A stretch of DNA of 12,485 nt, taken from assembly GCA_034434895.1 (NCBI GenBank), contig DAOTYI010000260.1, positions 1 through 12,485 of the forward strand, read 5' to 3'. This DNA is from DAOTXL01 sp034434895 (GTDB lineage Bacteria; Chloroflexota; Anaerolineae; JAAYZQ01). Both the position numbers and the translations under genes were made by a program. Below, piece after piece: positions 7,329 to 12,485 of this stretch (the stretch's first letter is position 1; every line of letters starts with the position of its first letter). Below the pieces are notes generated by a model that ran no database searches, was not told the origin of the DNA, and worked only from the letters and a program-made list of their open reading frames with translations.

Positions 7329-8216
7329 ATGGGCAGAACGCTGTTCCTGCCCATTTTGCTGACCCTCCTTGCCTGCGGCCAACCGGCGCCCACCCCGCAA
7401 CCGGTTTACCTGCGGGCCATCGGTTCCACGACCATGGCCCCCCTGCTGAACGACCTGGCTGCTGCTTTCCATGAGCGGTCCCCCACCGTCAACCTGGAGG
7501 TGACCGGCCTGGGCACGCAGGCCGGCCTGGAGGCCCTTCGGCGGGGCGAAGCGGACCTGGCGATGGCCTCCTGGCTCCCCGCCGGGTTGGAGCCTGGCTG
7601 GCGGGCGACGGCCATTGCCCGTGACGGCCTGGCGGTCATCGTCCACCCCACCAACCCCGCCGATGGCCTCGGCCTGTTGCAGTTGCAGGACCTGTTCAGC
7701 GGACGCGCCGAGGAGTGGCCGGCGGTCGGGGTTCCGCTGGCACGGGACCGGGTGCAGCCGGTCAGCCGCGAGGAAGGCTCCGGTACGCGGGCGGCGTTCG
7801 AGGCGCTGGTCATGGGCGACCGGCGTGTCACCCCCCGGGCGGTCCTCCTCCCCTCCGATCAGGCGGTGGTCGAGTATGTGTCCACACATCCGGCGGCCAT
7901 CGGATATGTGGGCATGGCCTGGGTGTCCTCCGGCGTCAAGGTGCTGAAGGTTGAGGGGGAGCTGCCGACGCTGCTGAGCACAGAGCAGGGCAGCTATGCC
8001 CTGACGCGAGAGTTGTGGTTGGTGACAGCCGACCCCCCCTCCGAGGCGGTGCAGCAGTTTCTCGATTTTGTCCTCGGCCCGGCCGGCCAGCAGATCGTAG
8101 GGCAGCGCTACGGGCGGGTTGTCTGGACACGGGACAACGGGTTATATCTGCTGCTTGCGATTTTGTCAAATCGGTTTTTCACAGGTATAATGGGTGGTGT
8201 CATGTACCACGGTTGA
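7329..8216 (+). CDS. PstS-like phosphate-binding lipoprotein
   Basis: A periplasmic-binding-protein family lipoprotein, 295 residues from the ATG at 7329. The N-terminus MGRTLFLPILLTLLACG has a hydrophobic core and a lipobox (LLAC), so it should be lipidated on Cys16 and face outward. YLRAIGSTTMAPLL and SREEGSGTRAAFE are the two anion-binding loops typical of PstS-like proteins; DLAMASW and AIGYVGMAWV also fit. Phosphate is the likely ligand, but no pstCAB genes are in the window, so it may be a sensor or a stand-alone binder. GTG starts at 7287 (overlapping the uppP stop) and 7311 are alternatives; 7311 would add two Arg to the signal peptide. The normal family end is reached near residue 265; about 30 further residues coincide with the next promoter. 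Confidence 0.88.
   Translation: MGRTLFLPILLTLLACGQPAPTPQPVYLRAIGSTTMAPLLNDLAAAFHERSPTVNLEVTGLGTQAGLEALRRGEADLAMASWLPAGLEPGWRATAIARDGLAVIVHPTNPADGLGLLQLQDLFSGRAEEWPAVGVPLARDRVQPVSREEGSGTRAAFEALVMGDRRVTPRAVLLPSDQAVVEYVSTHPAAIGYVGMAWVSSGVKVLKVEGELPTLLSTEQGSYALTRELWLVTADPPSEAVQQFLDFVLGPAGQQIVGQRYGRVVWTRDNGLYLLLAILSNRFFTGIMGGVMYHG
8163..8191 (+). promoter_or_regulatory. Strong sigma-70 promoter inside the 3' end of the lipoprotein gene
   Basis: TTGTCA (8163-8168) matches five of six -35 positions. A 17-base spacer and a perfect TATAAT (8186-8191) follow. The predicted start near 8198 gives a leader of about 38 bases before the ATG at 8236. It lies within the coding region of the preceding gene, so the molybdenum hydroxylase unit can be expressed independently of the dnaK-to-lipoprotein run. 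Confidence 0.8.
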
Positions 8217-8235
8217 CACGAGGGAGTGAGCGGCG

Positions 8236-10428
8236 ATGAAGACGAAGGTAATCGGCCAGCGGCTATGGCGGCCTGACGCTGTGGATAAGGTGACCGGCCG
8301 GACACGGTTCCCCGGCGATCTGTCCATGGACAGGATGTTGTACGCCAGGGTGCTGTTCAGCGACCGTCCCCACGCCCGGATCCTCTCCATAGATACCTCG
8401 GCCGCGGAACAGGTCCCCGGTGTGGTGGCCGTATTGACCCATAAAGATGTGCCGGTTAACGAGTATGGCCTGATCTTCAAGGACCAGCCGGCTCTTAACG
8501 GCGACAAGGTGCGTTCGGTGTTCGACCGCGTGGCGCTGGTCATTGCCGAGACGGAGCGGGCCGCACGCCGGGCACGGGACCTGATCCGCGTCGAATATGA
8601 GGACCTGCCGGTGCTCACCGACCCGCGTGAGGCGATGAAACCGGGGGCACCGGTCATCCATGACCGCTGGCCCAACAATATCCAGACCCATCAGCACATC
8701 CGCAAAGGGGATGTGGAGGCCGTCTTTGCCCGCGATGATGTGGTCATTGTGGAGGAGGATTATTTCACGCCTCACCAGGAGCATGCCTACCTCCAGCCGG
8801 AGGCCGGCATCGGCTACATAGACGAGCAGGGGCGGGTGACGGTCCACTCGACCGGGCAATGGTCGCACGACGATCAGCATCAGATCGCCCACATGCTCAA
8901 TCTGCCCCTTGATCGGGTGCGGGTGATTTATGCCCCGGCGGGTGGGGCCTTTGGCGGACGGGAGGATATGTCGCTCCAGCATCTGCTGGCGCTGGCGGCC
9001 TATTGCCTGGACAGGCGGGGCATCCGCCGCCCGGTCAAGATCGTCTGGGACCGCAAGGAGTCGTTTCGTGGGCACCACAAGCGCCATCCCTACTATATGC
9101 ACTGCCGTTCGGCGGCGACGAAGGATGGCCGGTTGTTGGCGGTCGAGGCGACCCTCATCGCCGACATCGGGGCCTATAGCTCCTCCAGTTCGGCGGTGTT
9201 GAACAACGCCGTCAGCATCATCACCGGGCCCTACGAAGTGCCTAACGTCCGGGTGGACGGCTACAATGTGTTCACCAACAACCTTGTCGCCGGGGCGTTC
9301 CGGGGCTTTGGCGCTTTGCAGGCCACCTTTGCGGCCGAGTCCCAGATGTCCCGCCTGGCTGCTGCGCTGGGCATGGACCCGGTTGTCTTTCGCCTCAAGA
9401 ATGCCCTGCGCGAAGGCTCGGTGCTGGCCACGCAGAGTGTGGTGCCGGCCGGGGTATCGGTCCGCGAGACGCTGCTGCATGCCGCCGAGGCTGCCGGCTG
9501 GACGGAGACCGGCAAGCCTCGGCCCCAAGGGCAGACCGCGGCCGGCCGGCTGCGGGGGATCGGGGTGGCGACGGGCTACAAAAATGTGTGCTACAGCTTT
9601 GGTTTCCCCGACAAATGTACGGCCCGGTGTGAGTTATATGGCGAGCGGACCGTCGAGCAGGCGGTGGTCAAGATCGGCGTCTCCGAGGTGGGCCAGGGGG
9701 TGTTGGCCGCCCTGACGCAGGTTGCCGCCGAGACACTGGGGCTCCCGTATGACCGGGTGCAACTGGTCAACCAGGATACGGCCGAGGTGCCGGAGGCCGG
9801 CAGTTGCAGCGCCTCCCGCCTGTCGTTCATGGGCGGCAACGCGGTCAGGCTGGCCTGTGAGGCAGCCCTGGAGGCGTGGAAGGCCGGGGAGCGCCCGGTG
9901 GTCGTTGAGCGCACCTACCGTCCCCGGCCGACAACGATGTATGATCCGGAAACGGGCGTGTGTGACCCGCACGTGACCTATGGCTACGGGACACAGATCG
10001 TCGAGGTGGAGGTGGATACCGAGACCGGCCAGGTACACTTGAAGCGGGTGTGGGCTGCTCACGATGTGGGCCGGGCCATCAACCCCATGCAGGTCGAAGG
10101 CCAGATCGAGGGGGCTGTTGTCCAGGCGGAAGGTTGGACGTTGCTGGAAGATTTCATCATGCGCGACGGACGGCTGGAGACCAGGAGCTATGCTGACTAT
10201 TTGATCCCTACCGTCTATGATGTTCCCGATGAGATCCATCCGCTCATCCTGGAGATCGCCGATCCGCAGGGGCCGTATGGGGTGCGCGGCGTGGGAGAGA
10301 TGCCGATGCTGGTGCTGGCCCCGGCCATCCTCGACGCCATCCACGATGCGACCGGGTTGTGGTTCAACAGACTGCCGGTTAAAGCAGAGGATGTGCTGTT
10401 GGCGTTGAAACAGAGGGGGATCGCATGA
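8236..10428 (+). CDS. Molybdenum hydroxylase large subunit, xanthine dehydrogenase family
   Basis: This 730-residue protein is the molybdopterin-binding catalytic subunit of a xanthine dehydrogenase/aldehyde oxidase family enzyme, which hydroxylates a heterocycle or aldehyde. Residues about 15-125 form the hammerhead domain (DKVTGRTRFPGDL at the start); the rest is the two-part cofactor domain. Visible motifs are GGAFGGRED (236-244), AFRGFGALQ (354-362), GVSEVGQGV, and GVRGVGEMP with Glu688 in the place of the catalytic glutamate. The loop AFRGFG rules out form I CO dehydrogenase, which has AYxCSFR. The substrate cannot be told. The usual partners, a 2Fe-2S subunit and a FAD subunit, are not encoded in the window. 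AGGGAG lies 9 bases before the ATG. The stop overlaps the next start (ATGA). Confidence 0.93.
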   Translation: MKTKVIGQRLWRPDAVDKVTGRTRFPGDLSMDRMLYARVLFSDRPHARILSIDTSAAEQVPGVVAVLTHKDVPVNEYGLIFKDQPALNGDKVRSVFDRVALVIAETERAARRARDLIRVEYEDLPVLTDPREAMKPGAPVIHDRWPNNIQTHQHIRKGDVEAVFARDDVVIVEEDYFTPHQEHAYLQPEAGIGYIDEQGRVTVHSTGQWSHDDQHQIAHMLNLPLDRVRVIYAPAGGAFGGREDMSLQHLLALAAYCLDRRGIRRPVKIVWDRKESFRGHHKRHPYYMHCRSAATKDGRLLAVEATLIADIGAYSSSSSAVLNNAVSIITGPYEVPNVRVDGYNVFTNNLVAGAFRGFGALQATFAAESQMSRLAAALGMDPVVFRLKNALREGSVLATQSVVPAGVSVRETLLHAAEAAGWTETGKPRPQGQTAAGRLRGIGVATGYKNVCYSFGFPDKCTARCELYGERTVEQAVVKIGVSEVGQGVLAALTQVAAETLGLPYDRVQLVNQDTAEVPEAGSCSASRLSFMGGNAVRLACEAALEAWKAGERPVVVERTYRPRPTTMYDPETGVCDPHVTYGYGTQIVEVEVDTETGQVHLKRVWAAHDVGRAINPMQVEGQIEGAVVQAEGWTLLEDFIMRDGRLETRSYADYLIPTVYDVPDEIHPLILEIADPQGPYGVRGVGEMPMLVLAPAILDAIHDATGLWFNRLPVKAEDVLLALKQRGIA

Positions 10429-10835
10429 CTGTTGAGGCAAAAGTGACCTGGGTGGAGGAGCGGCGTTTCATCGGCCAGGCCTCGTCGGGCCATGCCATCG
10501 TGGTGGATGGCAGCCCTCAGAAGCTGGGACCCTCGCCGATGGAACTGCTGCTCATCGGCATGGCCGGCTGCACCGCTTATGACGTGGTGGACATTCTGCA
10601 CAAAAAGCGGCAGGCGGTGACCGGCCTGGAGGTCATTGCCCGCGCCGGGCGAGCGGAGGAGCATCCCCGCGTCTACACGGAAATTGATGTCGAATATATA
10701 GTCCGTGGACGGGAGATCAAGCCCAAGGCGGTGGAGGAGGCCATCCGCCTGTCGCAGGAAAAGTATTGTTCGGCCTCGATCATGTTGGGCAAAACGGCGC
10801 AGATCACCACCCATTATCGCATTGAAGAAGGATGA
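10425..10835 (+). CDS. OsmC/Ohr-family protein
   Basis: A 136-residue cytoplasmic protein of the OsmC/Ohr fold. Members reduce organic hydroperoxides through two cysteines and dimerise. Both cysteines are present: Cys49 in MAGCTAYDVVDILHKKR and Cys115 in SQEKYCSASIML. Also typical are GPSPMELLLIGMAGC and the final strand after GKTAQI. It resembles the YhfA-like OsmC subgroup (central helix with CTAYDVVDILxKKRQ) more than classical Ohr, so its substrate may not be a simple peroxide. Its ATG lies in ATGA with the stop of the molybdenum hydroxylase gene, and its own stop overlaps the next ATG in the same way, which implies coupled translation. A role in protecting or maturing the neighbouring enzyme is possible but only inferred from position. 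Confidence 0.93.
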   Translation: MTVEAKVTWVEERRFIGQASSGHAIVVDGSPQKLGPSPMELLLIGMAGCTAYDVVDILHKKRQAVTGLEVIARAGRAEEHPRVYTEIDVEYIVRGREIKPKAVEEAIRLSQEKYCSASIMLGKTAQITTHYRIEEG

Positions 10836-12304
10836 TTCCGATGGGCAGGCGTGGCGGCCCTGTCCTGTTCTGCCTGGTGGCGATCTGGCTGCTGTTCTCT
10901 GCCCCGCTAGCGGCGCAGGAGCCACCGACGGTCCAGGTACAGGCCAATGAGGCCCGGGTCCATTTTCCAGAAGAGATAGCCTTCCATCTGGACCTGGCTG
11001 CTCCGTCTCCGGTGGACAGGGTTGAACTGGAGTACGGCATGGACAGGACATCCTGCGGCGAATCCTCCGTCCGCGTTTCGCCGGATGTCACCCCCGACAG
11101 TCAGCAGCCGGGACATCTCCTGGCCGACTGGACTTTAAAGTTGCGCCGTTCCGGCCCCATCCCCCCCGGCGCACGCTTGTGGTGGCGCTGGCGGGTCACC
11201 ACCGGGAGCGGTGAGACCTGGTCCTCGCCGGTGGAATGGGTGTTGTTCGAGGATGACCGCCACGCCTGGCAGACCCAGGCTGTGGGCCAGATCGCCGTCC
11301 ATTGGTATGAAGGGGGGGAGGAGTTTGGTCAGGAGATGCTTCAGGCGGCGGTGGATGCTCAGGCCCGCCTGACGGCTGACCCGGGCGCCAATCTGGAAAA
11401 GCCGGTGCACCTCTATTTTTATGCCACCGCCGAGGATCTGCAGGATGCCCTGGTCTTTTCCCAGCGCTGGACCGGCGGGGTTGCTTTCCCCGACTATTAT
11501 ACCGTGCTGATCGCCGCCGATCCGGACAGCCTGGACTATGGCCGCCGGACGGTCGCTCACGAGTTGATGCACCTGGTGGTCCATCAACTGGCCTTCAATT
11601 GCTGGAGCGACCTGCCGACCTGGCTGGACGAGGGGCTGGCTTCATGGGCCGAAGGTGAGCCGGATGCCGACCAGGAGGCGTTGCTGGCGGAGGCTATAGC
11701 CGGGAACAGATTGCTTTCCCTGCGTGGCCTGGGTGGCAGCTTTTCAGCCCACGCCGGACGCGCTGGCCTGGCCTATGCTCAGAGTTACAGCGTGGTCAAC
11801 TTCCTGATCGAAGAGTATGGCCGGGAAAAGGCCCTGGAGTTGCTGGCTGCCTTCCGGCGCGGGGCTTCTTACGATGGAGCCTTGCAGCAGGTCTATGGCT
11901 TTGACACCGACGGCCTGGAGGATCGGTGGCGGGCGAAGGTTGGCGCTCAGCCCAGGCCCACGGCGGCTGCCCGTGGAACGACCCCCACGGCGGTGCCCAC
12001 TCTGGCGTTGTGGCAGGCAGAGCCGACGATTCCGTGGACGACCGCTACCCCCGTTGCCCTCTCGACGCCCCGCCCAACGGCCACCGATCGTCCGCAGCCG
12101 ACGGCGATGGCGGCCAGGGCTTCGCCGACGGTAACGGTTGTGACGGCAGTGCCTGCCAGCCCCGTCCCCGCAGGTGAGGTGGTCGAAGGGACGGGCGTGG
12201 ACCGATGGCTCTACTACACGGTGGGCGGGGGGGCAGTCCTGATGGCCCTGCTGCTCGGGGTGGGGGCGATTCGATATGCCCGCCACCGGGGAGGAAAAGG
12301 ATGA
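10832..12304 (+). CDS. Membrane-anchored metallopeptidase, peptidase MA (gluzincin) type
   Basis: A 490-residue exported protein. Residues 1-28 are a signal peptide (Arg-rich start, VLFCLVAIWLLFSAPLAA). A beta-rich domain (about 30-145) follows, then the peptidase domain: VAHELMHLVVH gives HEXXH with His243, Glu244 and His247, and WLDEGLASW supplies the third zinc ligand Glu267. This arrangement is that of the peptidase MA family. Residues about 372-457 are a Thr/Pro/Ala-rich stalk (TTPTAVPT, STPRPTATDRP), and 459-483 form a membrane helix followed by a basic tail, so the catalytic part sits outside on a stalk anchored at its C-terminus. The start overlaps the osmC-like stop (ATGA); ATG 10841 is an alternative. 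The catalytic residues look intact. The target is unknown. Confidence 0.9.
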   Translation: MIPMGRRGGPVLFCLVAIWLLFSAPLAAQEPPTVQVQANEARVHFPEEIAFHLDLAAPSPVDRVELEYGMDRTSCGESSVRVSPDVTPDSQQPGHLLADWTLKLRRSGPIPPGARLWWRWRVTTGSGETWSSPVEWVLFEDDRHAWQTQAVGQIAVHWYEGGEEFGQEMLQAAVDAQARLTADPGANLEKPVHLYFYATAEDLQDALVFSQRWTGGVAFPDYYTVLIAADPDSLDYGRRTVAHELMHLVVHQLAFNCWSDLPTWLDEGLASWAEGEPDADQEALLAEAIAGNRLLSLRGLGGSFSAHAGRAGLAYAQSYSVVNFLIEEYGREKALELLAAFRRGASYDGALQQVYGFDTDGLEDRWRAKVGAQPRPTAAARGTTPTAVPTLALWQAEPTIPWTTATPVALSTPRPTATDRPQPTAMAARASPTVTVVTAVPASPVPAGEVVEGTGVDRWLYYTVGGGAVLMALLLGVGAIRYARHRGGKG

Positions 12305-12485
12305 AAATGCTCAAGGTATTGGGGATGGTGCTGATCCTGTGGTCCCTGCTGCTGGCCGGTTGTGGTCCGACGGCCACGCCTGCTCCGGTCCCGACCGACA
12401 CGCCGTTGCCAACCCATACTCTGCCCCCGACGGCCACGCCCTTGCCGACCCATACGCCGACCCCGACGGCCACCCCCTCACCTGT
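12301..12485 (+). CDS. Thr/Pro-rich lipoprotein, N-terminal part only
   Basis: The frame starts with ATG in an ATGA overlap with the peptidase stop and is open to the right edge (61 codons). MKMLKVLGMVLILWSLLLAG then Cys21 is a clear lipoprotein signal with lipobox LAGC. After it comes a low-complexity Thr/Pro stalk with an 11-12 residue near-repeat (TPLPTHTLPPTA, then TPLPTHTPTPTA), built on a repeated ACGGCCACGCC-type DNA unit. The functional domain lies beyond the edge and cannot be named. GGAAAAGG just before the start may serve as ribosome site. It shares the stalk style of the preceding peptidase, which fits two cell-surface partners. Confidence 0.85.
   Translation, partial: MKMLKVLGMVLILWSLLLAGCGPTATPAPVPTDTPLPTHTLPPTATPLPTHTPTPTATPSP

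Noticed and set aside
8263..9528. Minus-strand frame of 421 codons opposite the molybdenum hydroxylase gene
   Set aside because: Shadow frame without family features; the plus-strand gene is clear.
8236..10428. CoxL, form I aerobic CO dehydrogenase
   Set aside because: The active-site loop reads AFRGFG, not AYxCSFR, and the CoxM and CoxS genes are absent.

Overview
The window looks like chromosomal DNA of a GC-rich bacterium, most likely a member of the Chloroflexota (Anaerolineae-like). Clues are a dnaK-grpE-dnaJ order with a zinc-finger-less DnaJ, surface proteins with long Thr/Pro stalks of the TPTATP type, housekeeping promoters of the TTGACA-N17-TATAAT type, and GC-rich hairpin repeats between genes. 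The assignment rests on style, not on a marker gene, and is an inference. No rRNA, tRNA, CRISPR array or transposase gene was seen.

Layout, left to right. Minus strand, 1-353: the first 117 codons of a large site-specific DNA methyltransferase (type III Mod-like), running off the left edge and preceded by a perfect consensus promoter at 478-506. Minus strand, 644-1840: a 398-residue protein of unknown function with its own promoter at 1870-1898. Positions 1841-2478 hold no gene. This divergent spacer is packed with inverted repeats: a 30-bp palindrome, two overlapping alternative hairpins, and a 231-bp nested inverted-repeat element with imperfect terminal repeats that ends 41 bases before dnaK.

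Plus strand, 2479-8216: a tightly packed run of dnaK, grpE, a cbpA/dnaJ-type gene, a universal stress protein gene, uppP (undecaprenyl-diphosphate phosphatase) and a PstS-like phosphate-binding lipoprotein gene. The first three form the Hsp70 machine. The next three add stress response, cell-wall lipid recycling and a surface solute-binding protein, and may be co-transcribed with the chaperones.

Plus strand, 8163 to the right edge: a second unit. A strong promoter lies inside the 3' end of the lipoprotein gene. It is followed by a molybdenum hydroxylase large subunit without its usual iron-sulfur and FAD partners, an OsmC-family protein, a membrane-anchored HEXXH metallopeptidase and a Thr/Pro-rich lipoprotein cut by the right edge. 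All three junctions in this unit are ATGA start/stop overlaps, so the four proteins are probably made together. This cassette and the repeat-rich spacer in front of dnaK are the parts most worth a second look; no clearly new system can be shown from the sequence alone.
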